The notes under the pieces were generated by a model. It worked only from the letters and a program-made list of their open reading frames with translations, made no database searches and had not been told where the DNA came from. From NCBI GenBank assembly GCA_013368315.1, contig JAACJM010000023.1, positions 124,001-188,000 of the forward strand: a stretch of DNA of 64,000 nucleotides, written 5' to 3'. Positions 11,450-23,797 of this stretch are shown here, piece by piece. Numbering within the stretch: the stretch's first letter is position 1; each line of letters begins with the position of its first letter. Source of the stretch: Tetrapyrgos nigripes (taxonomy: Eukaryota; Basidiomycota; Agaricomycetes; Agaricales; Campanellaceae). Made by a program: the position numbers and the translations under genes.

Positions 11450-12057
11450 TTACGAGGCCTCTTAAAGGCTGAGTTAACTTATGTTGACCTCGAAAATTTT
11501 ACCACGACCTCAAACTCCCACCCCTTTTTGTTGCCAAAGCTGGTCTTTCCCCTTCCCGACAACCAGAATGTCCAGACTCAGTCTGGACCAGATCCAAGGA
11601 CCGTTGACGTCGATAACCACGACGTCATGCTAGCGTGTCAAATTGGTCTGCTTAACGCCTGGCATTATAAGTTGAATGGATCCTCTTCTTCATTGGTCAG
11701 GGTGGAAACACTAGTGAATTCCTTGCCCATGCATTTGCGTTCTGTTTACTGTTCATCTTCTTCCTTATCTACGATATGATGTGTGTTGCTTTTCTTCTCA
11801 GTTTCACTTTTGGATTTGGATTTGGATTTGGATTTAGGTTTGGATTTTCTTCATTTATTTTACAAGCTATCGAGGTAGATATTTGTTAGTATTTACCTGA
11901 GCATTTTGTGCGTAGATAGTTTAATTGATCATTTTTCAGTTTTCATCCCTCTCACTGTGCTGTCCACCGATTCTCCCTCCTTTCTGCATAACCTGAGTTA
12001 GACTACGGGAAAGGGCCTCGTAATTTGCCACACGAAGCGATGGCCCTTTGCCCCAGT
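11450..12057. repeat. TTACGAGGCC-family element, about 0.6 kb
   Basis: It begins TTACGAGGCC at 11450 followed by a GAGTTAACTTATGT block. It ends GGGCCTCGTAA (12013-12023), then TTTGCCACACGAAGCGATGG and CCCTTTGCCCC, the complement of the CTGGGG outer end seen at 34397, 41457, 53984 and 62033. The interior has no gene. A (TTTGGA)n run lies within it. Confidence 0.65.
11811..11847 (+). repeat. (TTTGGA)n microsatellite
   Basis: About five copies of the hexamer TTTGGA with one variant unit. Confidence 0.85.
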
Positions 12058-12779
12058 CTGGATATGGGGGCGCTCAAATGTCCAGAGACAGTATTTGATG
12101 GCCCCACTTATCTCTGGGAGGTGTTCCACTTACACTCTTTTGGGCTTCGTGCATCAAAACCAGTTACACTTACACTGAGGTGAGCAACTTACACTTACAC
12201 TATTTCTGTCATTCCTCGAGTGAACCAGTGTATCTATGCGAGGAAGTCATTCTGGTCAGACTTGCGCAGCTCCAGCTCCCTTCTCTCTTCATTTGCAATA
12301 TTGTGGCCGCTTTCGCATACGCTGTCTAAGACTACCTCGAAATTCCCGAATTGCGTTATCCACGTTTCCTGAGCTGATGCTGTAAATCTTTTGCAAAAGT
12401 AATGGAAATTTTCCCCGAACATGGTTTGCAAAAGCTATGGTCAACCGGTGAAGGGCCTTTAAGCAGCCCTGGGCAGGGTTTTTGACCGGTGAGTGGCTCT
12501 AAGCGAGGTTGCCGACCCTTGGCATCATCTCACTTAAATAGATTTTATTATTTTTACTATATCACAGCACAGACACCCCAATACTGTTTGCTTTAGCAAA
12601 AATGGGTGGGATTGGATGGGACAGTGAGCAGGGCTTTAGGGGCGGGTCTGACTGGTTTTTCCCATGACCCCTAGGAGATGCAGGCGTTCAGTAGGGCCCA
12701 GAATCTGCAATTGGAATAGGGGTAGTAGCTGTGGCTGACTCAGAAAATACAAAATAAATTGCCAGAGCCGGTGATGGAA
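12058..12779. other. Intergenic, nothing recognised
   Basis: Only short frames without recognisable motifs. No convincing repeat or RNA signal. Confidence 0.35.
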
Positions 12780-13650
12780 AATGATATGGGGAGGTAATAA
12801 GGTGTATTTTGGGTTACTGAATCAGAATATCAAATTATATTTGCAATATCTGCAGTGGTTGCAAAGATATGGGCAAAATACTGTCCAAATATAGTCAAAG
12901 AGCAGAATAGGTACTGGCCATTGCATCAAATCAGCTCTGATCTTTATGTAGATTGGTATTATAGTGCATTTAGACACCCTGAAGCTGGGAATCCAGTTTA
13001 TTTTGTAATGCAATTAAGTCCTGAGGAGCTATTCTCAAAGTATGCTTGAAAATGAGAAATTTTGGGATGACCATGGATATGTCTAGTGTGGTATTTTGGG
13101 CTCCTGAATCCGAATATTGACTTGGATAGTCCATATCTGCCATGGTTCCCACGCTATTTAATACATATCCCAAAACATAGATACCTGTGGCACCTGCAAA
13201 TATGTGCTCTATAAAATTGTTTGAGGGGGTAAATAGGTGTTATTCAATGTCCTAAACATTAATGTGAGATCATATCTTCCATATTCTCAGGATTCAAGAC
13301 TGTATTCCTGGATTATTTCTGAAAAAGAGCAAAATTGTGGATGACCACAGGCACCACATGCTATAGCATTCAATATGACTGTGGATATGTCTATTATGGT
13401 ATTATGGGCCACTAAATCTAAATATTCACTCATATAGTCCATATCTACCATGGTTCCTCTGCTATTTAATGCTTACCCCTCAACATAGATACCTGTGGCA
13501 CCAGCAAATATGTATCCTATAAAATTGGTTGAGTAGGTAGATAAGTGTTATTTAGTGCCCTGAATACAAATATAAAGTGATATATGCCATATCTTCAACT
13601 CACAGGACTCAACTCTTAATTTATTCTCAAAAGAGCGAAAATAGTACTTT
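12780..13650. repeat. Diverged tandem repeat, unit about 308 bp
   Basis: Blocks TGGATATGTCT, ATAGTCCATATCT, CCATGGTTCC, ACATAGATACCTGTGGCACC and ATAAAATTG recur in the same order starting near 13074 and 13382. A weaker, partial third unit lies upstream near 12790. The copies differ at many sites, so the array is old. No gene. Confidence 0.65.
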
Positions 13651-13659
13651 TTTGGACCA

Positions 13660-14470
13660 TGTCCACTTCAGGCACCCCTACTAAGGTACCTAGTTAGGTG
13701 GAATTGCTCTTGCAAGCAAACCCACTGAAGTAGGGGTAGTAACCCAGTCTCTAACCAGGTCCCTGGGATCTACCAACTGCCTCCTGGGACTTCCTGTGGG
13801 ACATCCCATGAGCTGGTTATTGACTGTGGGACTAAACAGCTCATCCCCTTGGGATATTCCATGTGTCACACTGTCACACAATTTTGGTTAATTATAATAT
13901 ATTTCTGGCACTCTGTTGCATTATTTGTTTCCTGACATCCCTCTTCTTCTCTGGATTGCCTAGCATGGCCACTTATTTAATTATACAGTCATATTATCTC
14001 CTCCTTGCACTCAAAATATTATCCTTACTAACCAGTACCTCGTAAAATAAAAAACTTATAAGCATGCCAAACTGTATCTAGACATGTTGCTCACACTAGC
14101 CTTCCATGCTTAATTCCTTGTCCAGTAAAGAAATAAATAGTGCTCTTGATAAATTGTACAGCTATTTAAACCATTTTCTACATATATTGAAGCTTTACCT
14201 AGTGCTCTGGGTACTTGACTGCACAAATAGGGCTTGGCACATCCCAACGTCTCACATGGCAGCTGGCACATACCAGTAGATATCTTGGGGCAAGGGACTT
14301 GACATTCCCTGTGATTTTTCAAGGGACTTCCTGTAGTATTATGTATCAGAATGGGATCTCCCATACACACTTATACACAGGGATGTCCCCAACACATTCT
14401 TCTGGACATCCCAACCCACACCAGCACATGGGAGCTCCCATTCCCTCCCATTGGGATATCCCATCCGCTT
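13660..14470. repeat. Region rich in GGGANNTCCC palindromes
   Basis: Exact ten-base palindromes GGGANNTCCC occur at 13798, 14353, 14380, 14430 and 14453, with one-mismatch forms at 13851 and 14403. The left part (13666-13800) shares CACTTCAGGCACCC, GGTACCTAGTTA and CCTGGGACT words with 34200-34320, so it is probably a decayed relative of the element at 34131-35654. No protein-coding signal. Confidence 0.5.
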
Positions 14471-14891
14471 TTGCTTCTTCCTCTTTTCACGTTCTGTTTA
14501 TGTAGATTCTACCCCTTCTCAACAACCTCCTCAGTCCTCATTCAGCTCCAACTCCCACCACCAACACCGACCCAACAGTCAACCCCACCGACATCTCGTC
14601 TTCTAAAGAAAATGTACGCAGATACAGTTTAGGTTGTAGTGGGTGTATGTGGGGAAGTGTTCATTAGCAGTGGGTCCTCTACTACTGGAAGCAGGGCGGT
14701 GGGCAGTCATGTGGTGCGAGGAATGTCCGTCCTGTGTCTTCACCTTGATGTCTTTCTTTCATTTTTCTGTTTCATTTTCCTTGTTTTGTTTTTGTTTGTC
14801 GCGTCATTCTGACCAACCGATTGGCCAGGGTTCACGCTAATCCTACACTCCCAACGCTGCCAGTAGTGCCTCCACATGGCCAACACAGCAT

Positions 14892-15251
14892 GTGTGTAAC
14901 ATCAGGAATTGTAGAGAGATCTTAGAAATGACTCGGAGACTGGTTCAGGCTCCTTGGATGTTGGTGTTTGACCTGACAGGTAATCAAAATGCCCTAAATA
15001 TTGATGCTGAGATATATGCAGTTGTAACAGATGCTAGAAAGAAGTACTTGCTAAGGGGTGTAATATATTATGGTGCAGGACACTTTACTGCAAGGATAGT
15101 GGATGAAAATTTCAGAGTGTGGTTTTATGATGGGGCAATTGACAGAAAGGCAATATTCAATGGGGATTTACATACACGCAATCTTAACATGTCACAATGT
15201 AGAGGCAAGGGGGCTGTATGTGCATTTTATGCAGCGAGTGATGAACAGTGA
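14892..15251 (+). pseudogene. Fragment of transposon-encoded peptidase (His-box part)
   Basis: A 119-codon frame contains APWMLVFDL, then KKYLLRGVIYYGAGHFTARI, WFYDGAID and CRGKGAVCAFYA. The His-containing block HFTARI plus the W..DG block match the C-terminal half of the papain-fold (C19-like) domains attached to basidiomycete transposon proteins (family pattern from memory). The Cys half that should lie upstream is not recognisable, so this is an orphan fragment. Compare the related domain encoded at 47269-48700. Confidence 0.55.
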
Positions 15252-15529
15252 AAATATGATAGATGGACTCGTACATGCCAGTGAGAGCTTCACTGGCTCA
15301 CAGAAGCCAAGTCTATTGCTATTAGTCCTGGGGGATCTTCATTGTCACTTTCACTATCCACACCTTACACAACCCCCACCGCCACACTATGCTGTGCTAA
15401 AGTGGAAAGTATTATTTCTGAACACAAAAGTTTGACATGTGACACCCGAATTAACATCTAGGTCCCGAATTCAAGACGAAAAGTATTGAATTCCCAGAGT
15501 ACAGATCTGAGCTCTGGAGAGTGACTACC
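15252..15529. other. Short spacer, no gene
   Basis: No recognised signal between the peptidase fragment and the LTR. Confidence 0.35.
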
Positions 15530-16303
15530 TGTCATGAACCCTCAAGCTGGGCGAACCTCTCAATGCTGAATGGGCTCGTTGATGAGGGGAGAATGCCCCA
15601 GGAGGAGTCTGGAACCTAGGGGTGGCTTCAGTGAGAGGGAGTGACGCTACTCATCCACTGACCCTAAGCCTATGAGACCAATGATCCAAGCTGCTGGCAG
15701 ATCAATCTACATGCCTGTATGGCAACTGAGACGACAGCAAGGAGCTAGACCAAGGAGAACGACAATGGATGGTGAATGTAGAAAGAGAATCCCTTTAAAG
15801 GATACAAGACAACTGTGATTCCTGAGAGAGTCGTCTGACTAGATTCGCCACACACAAGTGTAGTGCATGTATCCCTCAATTTGCAATGCAGAACAAGCAG
15901 AGAAGGATGAGAGGAAACAACAACAAGATCAATTCTGAGCCTTGAGTACAGGAGAACACTACCTATATATGAGTAGTGAAACCAACTCCTGTATCAAGAC
16001 TCCACAACTAACTATGGTGCTCCTATAACTAATATACTAAACAATTGCAAGTCCCAAACAGTAAATAGAATAAATGAATCAAATGTTAAACAATGAATAT
16101 AGATATGGAGCGAGAACAGAATGAATAATCGACATAATAAATGAAACAGAAATAGAATACGGTGGGGGCACACATAGGTGAGGGTTTTTGGGCTTAGGTG
16201 GTGAATGATGTAAGAGTGACGGATATGGAAATATGAAGGAATGCATGGGTACGGCATGTGCCGAGGGTGTAGCTGAAGGTGGCTGAGACAAGGATTTCTG
16301 ACA
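15530..16303 (-). mobile_element. Probable LTR of a retrotransposon, 3' LTR on the minus strand
   Basis: The 774-bp block starts TGTCA and ends TGACA, the short inverted borders usual for LTRs. A 13-C run immediately outside the right border reads on the minus strand as AGAGGGGG..GTAA, a polypurine tract placed exactly where one precedes a 3' LTR. A TATATATAG-like motif lies within. No gag or pol sequence follows, so only a truncated end remains and a 5-bp target duplication cannot be checked. Confidence 0.45.
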
Positions 16304-16322
16304 TTACCCCCCCCCCCTCTAA
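16304..16322 (-). other. Polypurine tract candidate
   Basis: TTA followed by a long C run and TCT on the plus strand. On the minus strand it is a G-rich purine tract directly before the putative LTR. Confidence 0.45.
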
Positions 16323-16340
16323 GGTGAACTTTTCCACAAG

Positions 16341-16405
16341 TTACAAGGCCGAATGAAATGAGGCTGAGTTTCTTGCACTCTCTTTCTGTGTGTGGCTATG
16401 TTTAA
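16341..16405. repeat. TTACGAGGCC-family end (TTACAAGGCC variant)
   Basis: TTACAAGGCCGAATGAAATG, then GAGGCTGAGTTT and GTGTGGCTATG, matches 36562-36620 and is the complement of the ends at 33486-33546 and 61950-62015. Confidence 0.65.
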
Positions 16406-17790
16406 GTGTTCCCTATTTTACCTGTCCGTTTCATTCTGCGTAATCTTCCATGTGATTTTTGTTTTGTTTGTTGTTGCTTTTCTTCTGTTTTCCTCCCACT
16501 TTCCGTCAGACCCAACATTATTGCTTTCTTCCTTCATACCCTTGCCGTTGGACCCAACTCTATGGCCTGTCTTTTTTTCAATGATATCCTCCCCTCCGCT
16601 CCCTTTGCCATCTCGCGCCAAGGGGGGTCCAAATTTTTGTAGAAAAGTCCGCATGGTTCATTGTCTCTTTTGATCTAAGAAGCGAAATGGAAATGTGCCG
16701 CGTAATGTGCCAGGGTAAGAGAAGCTGTAGATGGAGCCAGGAAATAGCGGACAGGATCCAACTTTGGCGAATTCGATCTCCTTAGTGTAGTCCTCACAAA
16801 CAAAGCATGCTTCTCCTGTAGGGAAATTAATGGATTAATGCAGTTCAATAATCTGAGTGAACAATATTCATACCTCCAATTGTGTGATAGGGAAAATTCT
16901 CCGAGTTGATGACTACAGGCACCAAATTTGCATCATTGCGAACCAGTTTTCCGAAAAGCATGGCACCAAATGTCATCAGAATGGAGCTCTGGGAATTGAC
17001 ATCGGGTAACCCCGAACGATGTCGGGGACGAGCATTTCTCAACGTCGAAAGTCCTAACACATGAATAATGATTTTTCATTATCATTCAGAGAGCTTATGA
17101 GCTATCTACCTAAGTTTGCAATGCAGCATTGCACACAGGTAGCAATAGAGAGCAGTTGTTAGTTAGATGCGTTGGGTATTGGCTGATCCGCACCTGGCAC
17201 GTACTTGGCCCGCACATGATGTCATACATGCGGGCCGCCCCGATAGATCTGCGGGTCACTTCTCGACGTACGTGCTAGTTTCCAAGTCCTACAAGTACAA
17301 AATGTACAAAATTTGCTGTTTTAAGAACGTGCAAGATTAGATACAGGCCATAGGTTCAGATATTCTTTAGAATTTATTTTGGCATAGTGGACGAGAACTC
17401 GAACGAAATTTCAGCGGCACGCACGTACACAGCCTCCGACACGCTGTCACGCAATGGCGACCCGCACAATTCTACACACCGTTTTTGGCTGCACATCCAT
17501 GTGTGTTACGCATGTAAATTCTGAAAGATTCGTTGTGGAAGTTGCCAAGTCCCAGAACACTAGGGAGCGAGCTAGAGTGCCTTTGGTTACGGCAGATATG
17601 CCTGTTGCTTCACTAGCTTGATTGCGAGTGTGTGGTGCTTGTGGTGCTGATTCTTTAGTTCTTATTTTAGAACTCACTGATATTTCTGACTAGAGTGAAT
17701 GTATGCAGGTACTTATTGGTTTTAGATTTATTGGGATCCGAGATCTACATGCAAACCTTCCTTTGTTTTTGTTGTGAAGCTTTGAAATTA
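16406..17790. other. Intergenic, no firm gene
   Basis: A 71-codon minus-strand frame at 16845-17060 has a splice-like acceptor near it and could be a decayed exon, but I recognise no domain. The rest shows nothing. Confidence 0.3.
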
Positions 17791-19168
17791 GAGAGCTTGC
17801 GCGGAGCCACCTGCAGCCACGTGTGGCTTAGTTAGCTACAGCATAGGAAGTGATGGAGGGAGCATCCAGGAATAGGCCGAGCACAAAAGAACTGGGATAT
17901 GATGTACAAAAACTAGCATAACAGAGATTTGACCAAGGGGTGCCCAGGCCGTGAATCCATTACATAGGGTCGGTTGGTCAGTGTCTCGGTCAGGGTCTTA
18001 AAAAAAATTTATTTCATCTTTTTCTGCTGTGGTTTTGTGGGTCCATACCACTCCCAATCACTTAAAACTGGCTCAAGATGCCTTCAGTGACCCCCAGAAC
18101 TAGTAGCATACTATCAGACAGTAAAATTGCAGTATAAAGTAGATTCTTGTGTGTCATACAGTATTAGAACCAAAAATCAAATACCTACAAACCTTCATAC
18201 AATGTTGGGCTAAGGGATGTGAAACTGGCTTGGTGAGTATTTCATGAAGAGAAAGCTCTGTACTCACTGAATTCCTAGTACCATCTGGCCTGTACTGGCT
18301 TAACCCATCATTAGAACAACTGGATCTGCCCGGTGTGTAATGCATCGCGTGCAAAGCACACCATAAAGTGACTGGCTGTGAGGTGCTGAAAGAATACTGG
18401 AGCTTGAAGATATGGCATATGGTAGAAAGGCAGCATATTTGAGGTAAATAGAAGTACATACTAGTGTAGTAATGATAGTGATAGACTCATAGAGCCCTTT
18501 GGCATGAGTGTGGCTTCACATGGTGTAGTCTGCAACACTGGCAGTACAGAGGAAAGATGACGCGTACACCCACGCAACTTACTTTCCATATATGGTAGCT
18601 TAGTCAGCTGGTCGGTCGGTCGGTCTCACGACTGGTGGCTTTAAAAAAATTTCGACCCAATATAATGGGTTCAAATTCCAGCCACCCCTTGGATTTGACA
18701 TATATGAACTATGAGAGCTTGTGAGAGAAATAATGTGCTTCTCTGGACAGATGGATGAACTGGAAAGGATGCTGGGGTCAGACAGTATGTTTGATGAAAA
18801 AAAAAGGATGATAGGTGAGGATATCTGGAGAGAAAGTGCAGGGTGGTGAGGGAGAATACATAACAGCATCATTACTTAGAGCCAGCTCAGAGATGCATGG
18901 GATTGGACCATTCTAGGCATCCTAAATCAATTTTAGGCCCAAAAAATACACTGAAAGCTGCCAAATGTTCCTGCCATACTTCTGACATGTCTGACAGTAC
19001 CATGGTGCACAGAGCTGCACAGTAAGTTCTCTGCAGCCTTGATTGTGATGCCAACTGAGAATCAAAGAGGTATGGTTGCACTTGGGTTGCGCACATGATT
19101 TCGAGCCAACCGCTCTGCGCACGCTTACTAAGCCACACGTGGCTGCAGGTGGCTCTGCGCAAGCTCTC
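17791..19168. mobile_element. Non-autonomous TIR element, 1.38 kb
   Basis: Terminal inverted repeats of about 42 bp begin GAGAGCTTGCGC(G/A)GAGCC and continue through CAGCCACGTGTGGCTTAGT, with one mismatch between ends. Both ends are flanked by TA (17789-17790 and 19169-19170), fitting a 2-bp TA duplication. The interior has no transposase. It contains a tRNA-like promoter relic near 18594-18680 and plain AT-rich sequence. Confidence 0.75.
18594..18690 (+). other. tRNA/SINE-like Pol III promoter relic
   Basis: An A-box-like TAGCTTAGTCAGCTGG (18597) is followed about 70 bp later by a B-box-like GGGTTCAAATTCC (18667). The flanks do not fold into a tRNA acceptor stem, so this may be an old SINE head or chance. 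Confidence 0.25.
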
Positions 19169-19407
19169 TATTGTCACCTTTACTTTTACTAATCCCTCAA
19201 CATCTACTGGACTGGGCTCTCCCTTTGCGTGGCCGTGCGTCTCAAAATCATCTTGTGCGATTGTCCGATAATCACCCTAGCCAGTGCAGATATATGAACA
19301 TGCCTGAGGTATGTCCAAGGTACATGTTCCAATATCTGCGGGGATTTGTCCACCAGGGCTCTTGGGTGCAATATAGGAATGTGCTTGGGTTACTTCAGGT
19401 TGAGGAA

Positions 19408-19477
19408 AGGTAGATCATCGGCGGACTGCGGCAGGTTCACATATTATAGGTAGATCATCGGCAGACTGCGGTAGGTA
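19408..19477. repeat. Short direct duplication
   Basis: AGGTAGATCATCGGC(G/A)GACTGCGG(C/T)AGGT occurs twice, about 38 bp apart. Confidence 0.75.
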
Positions 19478-19621
19478 GGTAATTCAGCCAAATTGGGAAA
19501 TGCTGTCACAAAAATGATTAAACGAATAAAATAGCTCCTGCCGTTTTAGGATTTGATATGTGCCATTACGGAGCGCCATACCCGGTCATCGACATATTAA
19601 TTGATTGCCAGTGAGTTGCCC

Positions 19622-19720
19622 GCTTAGTGTAGTGGTCTTCACGCTCAATCTACGGTTATCTATATCCCTTCCTCCCTTGTTCAATCCTTAATCATGTACT
19701 TATTTTTTTTGTACTTGATC
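19622..19720 (+). other. Possible tRNA-like sequence downstream of the KDZ gene
   Basis: CTTAGTGTAGTGGTCTTCACGC resembles the D-arm of Glu/Asp tRNAs. TTGTTCAATCC about 60 bp on resembles a weak B box, and a run of T follows. No clean cloverleaf was found. Low certainty. Confidence 0.2.
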
Positions 19721-19739
19721 ACACCATACATTGAGTACA

Positions 19740-22700
19740 TTATAATACCTCCTCTGCCTCCCTAATTACCTCAGAAGCTTCTTCATCGTCCTCAAAATAG
19801 ACGTAGAGGGTAGGGAGCTCAGTAATACGGTCAATGACCTTGAAAGCGTGGTTCCTGAGTCCCTCCCACCGCGTACGCATTCCGGTTGCCCGTTCCTCCT
19901 GGAATTTGATTTGTTGCCATGCGTACGCGTTCAGGCCCTCCTCTAGCTCCGGATCCACGCCAGATCGCATTCCCTCCTTTCCAACTAGGCATTCCATCCA
20001 CCACTTGGCCTTCCAGATGGCATAATGCGGTATTCGTCGTAGTTCCTCTGTCAGTAATAAGACCTCCTCCTGCCAACGGACCATTCTTGCTCTTGCTTTG
20101 CACCACTCCACGCGAAGAGCTATGTATGTATGCACAGCCAAATGAACAATAGAATAAAATAAGCGAGAGAAAACGCACCATCTCGATAGTCCGGGTCATC
20201 TTCGGATAATTCTCCTTTCATATTGTACCAGATCCACGAAAGTGTCCGATTTTTCCCTCCTCGGACCGAGGCCATTATACCCTCTGCAACCAGGTACTCG
20301 TCTTCAGAATCTTCACTTGCCCACACCCCCAGACGTTTAACCCGAGCTTCTCTCTCTGCCTGCTCCTCTCTCATCAATGCCCTTTCGTTTAGTCCTCTCA
20401 CATCCTCATCTTTCAGTAACAACAAACGTTCTTCCCAATTTCCATGCCCTCGGAGCAACAAAAGCGCGTCCCTTGCCAGGCGATACCGAATCTTCCGGGT
20501 ATGGATACGGATATCAATTTGTTGTAACACGCCACTGGCTCGGGTGCTCCCGATTTGACCGCTGATGTTACGAAGCTTGTACCTTGCAGCAGCTGACCTA
20601 GCGCGCAACCCTTCCCTGACCCCCTCCAAAGCCTCAAATGCTTCTACCTCCCGCAATCTCGCCTCTGAATCTGGTAGGCCGGCCACACTTGCCTCTTTCA
20701 TAGCCCTAGGAGTACCACACTCAGATGGTAGATACAAACGGATCTTTTCGGGGTGCGAGGAATCGGGGTTCTCGATATGAAGCATTTGTTCTGGAGATAG
20801 TACGTCACTCAAGCGAGGCATAAGCATGGCTTGTAATGACTGAAACTTTATGATCTGTTTGAAGAGATTTGACCGTCGATTCTCGAGTTCCAGCTGTTGA
20901 GTAATCGTTAGGTACTTATTTGTAAGCACAAATAGTTCTAGACTTCGTCTGAATAGTAATAGCTTGGATGAGCAAGCCCAATGTGGTCAAGAAAGAAATA
21001 AAAACATACTGAGCAGCCTGGATTTCTATACCTTCAACCAAAAAGACACACGGGCTTGTAGCAAAACCAGATTTACCTGCCTCAAACATAGTCTTTTCCT
21101 CGGCAATCATTTCCAATTGAGTCAGCTTGAATTGCCCTTTCTCCTCGTCTATAGAGATATGTAGGTAAAGATCACTAAATGGAGGAAAAGGGGTAAAGAA
21201 CAACGAACCATGTTCTGGATCTTCGTAAGGACAGGGCATGGCGTGATCGTCCTCCCAATTCTCTACCTCTTCTTTCCACTCCTCTAAAACTTCTGTACCC
21301 AACGTCTTCTCGAGACCTTTGTTGAAGTGCTGGAAATCTCGCTCATGCAAATCGAATTCCTTCACTGCATTGATCAGCCGCTTCCCAATGACGTTATCTG
21401 CCAAGTCGTCAATCAATGCGAAGCAATAATCAATGCAACACTCACCAAGACCCTGAATGGTTCTCCAATTATGATAGCCGAAAATGTCATCAAGTGTCAT
21501 AGCACGGCTTCCAGGCCCCATTTCCTTGGTCTGTGCTGCCGCCTTATTGGACTGGGCCCAACCCTCCTCTACTGTCTCTCCATGAGTCTCCCCACACCAA
21601 GGAGCATAATCAAATGAGAATTTGAAGTGGCATCCGGGTTGGTGCGCACGCAAATGGAATTTTGGCACCATGAAGCGAACTCCGGTCTTTGTAAATTTGA
21701 CTTTGAAATGCGGGTCGATCTTGGCCATGCGTTCCCAAAAGTTAGTACTCCATTGACACGAAATATCATAGGAGATAACCAGGATCAAGTACTCTTCATT
21801 GGCAATTGTTGACCAGAAGATAAAGTCAATATTACAGTAGCTTAATGTATGTATTAGCAACTGAATGGTCGAGAAAAACAAACAATACAGACCGTTCACC
21901 CTTCTGTAAATCTCCTATCCCATTTTTTCGCCAAACTCTGTGCCGGGCACAGCATATCCCTCCGACGCCACTGACACGGAGACCCTTCACATTGCGCATG
22001 TTGGCAAGAAACATAGCTTGAAAGCCCGAACAACTACTCATCTAAATGCCAAAATTCAGTGTGTGGTATAGTAATATCATTGAGGTACACTCACGTCAGC
22101 CTCGGAGACAGACTCTTCAATATGCTTCCGGTATGGTATGCTCTCTACTAGGTACGCCCACCCATCACCCAAAAGAGGACTTTTCTCCGTAGAAGAGACC
22201 ACGCGATTACGGAGCCGAAAATTTGCATCTATCACCAAGAACATGGAATACAAAAACCTATGATCGACTATCAGCAATCAACTGTTTACCACAGCACGAG
22301 TACTTACCCCAATTCCTTAGGTACCTTCTTCCAATCATCGTACAAATTCTTACCAGGTTGAGGACAAGCTGGACAATCCAGACCAAGCTCGCCCGGACTT
22401 GTCCCCTCTATCCCACTCCCTGCATGTCCTCTCCCAGCTCACTTACACATCTTCAAGTGCCGCCACTGGAATACTACCCGAAGGAATGAATGATAACGGG
22501 GCTGTAGGGGAAAAATGACATCATGAATCACTCAGCTGTTGGTAAAAATCAAAATGAACTCACATTTGGACGCACACGTTGCCGACTGTGTGTCATTAGC
22601 TCAAGGCAATAGTAGTAGTCATATGCCGGTAGCTTCCATTGGCAGTTGAGATGTTGAAATTGACGTAGGCATGAAAAGGTTGTGGCAGTTTGGGGGTTTA

Positions 22701-23604
22701 TTGGAGTCGCTGGATACCATAAGATTCGTAATAGCTGCGTGCGGTGAAGGAGGCCCTCTTCACATCCACAAAACCGAACTGCGACCTCATGAATTCCATT
22801 CACATGAATGACCGTAAAATCACTATGTGATGACTGATAGAATATGCACCGTTCATTGGGTTTGTGGCCAAGTTGAATCACAAGACCCAAGTTCTTTACG
22901 AATCGGTTCCCATCCCAGCGCTATCAATGGATAGATAGATATATCCAATTAGCTATGTTTCTGATTTCATTCTGTAATTGAACATACCTCGATCCAGTGT
23001 AGAGGAAGTGTTGCGTGGGCCTCGACCAAACATTTCCTGCATCTCATTCCAGCCAACACACAATCTTCATCAACACAACGATACTCCGGACTATCCTGGT
23101 TGCACCCACTGCATCTGTCTCCTACACCTCGACAACCCTCCACCCATAGCATCTCATCGAGATATTCCTGTCTAAATGGAATCCAGGCTCGCGTTGGATT
23201 ATCCTAGAATATTTACATTAGATGGATCAGGGTCACAATCAAATACTTAATGAATTGAAATTTCGTTTGCGAGAGAGGAGAACATGAGCAGCATCTTCTT
23301 TCTGAGTAATGCTGAGCCCTTGAAGGTCGAGATCCGCCTCGAACACTGACTGATCACCCCAGGAATAAGCAAAATCGTTCTCATTGAGCTCATAATCACC
23401 AAAGCTAAAGTCTTCTTCCAAGTCTTCGTTGTCTTCCACGGCAACAGAAGATGGGCCATCTGATGAATAAGCAGGGTCCTCCTCCTCGATCTCGATTCGC
23501 TGGTTGAACTGACGGTTGTCGCGAGACAAACTGAACGTCGTTGCTGTTGAGCTTTCCTCTTGATACCAGCCAAATGCATCCGTGACCTTTCGCTTTGGAG
23601 GCAT
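19740..23604 (-). pseudogene. CxC2-like KDZ (Kyakuja-Dileera-Zisupton) transposase
   Basis: Multi-exon gene from ATG 23604 (MPPKRKVTDAFGW) to TAA 19740. In order: an acidic N-terminus; the CxC2 cysteine cluster (CSGCNQDSPEYRC, CRKCLVEAHATLPLHWIE, LGLVIQLGH, FTVIHVNGIHEVAVRFC); GELGLDCPACPQPGKNL; FLVIDANFRLRNR (first catalytic Asp); CSGFQAM; GDLQKGERYCNIDFIFW; VISYDISCQWSTNFWERM (second Asp); PKFHLRAH; GETHGETVEEGWAQ (Glu region); KEMGPGSRAMTLDDIFG; and a long helical C-terminus with a KAKWWMECLVGKEG block. This is the standard layout of KDZ DDE transposases of mushroom fungi. Introns have GT-AG ends. One in-frame TGA at 22439-22441 stands where the family has Arg (LKxxKRAGRGH), so the copy is one mutation from an open frame. 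Head of a three-gene block with 23798-25112 and 25314-25991. Confidence 0.85.
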
Positions 23605-23797
23605 AGCGCAAAAACAGGGGAAGTAAAAAATCAAACTGCATGTTTTTTTATTCCATTTTGAAGGCTTGAGAGAAAGGACATGAAGTAACTAACGCGATTA
23701 TCGGCAAGAATTTCAGAGAGGAAACAGGTAAAGAAAGCTGTGGCCGACAATGATAAGACCCTCCCACACTAACCCAAAATGGAAATACTGCAAGTAA

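Noticed and set aside
11264..11779. 171-codon plus-strand open frame
   Set aside because: It crosses from the decayed flank of the interrupted transposon into the TTACGAGGCC-family element starting at 11450, has no motif and no splice logic.
19622..19720. Functional tRNA gene
   Set aside because: Only D-arm-like sequence is convincing; no acceptor stem pairs. Kept only as a low-confidence note.
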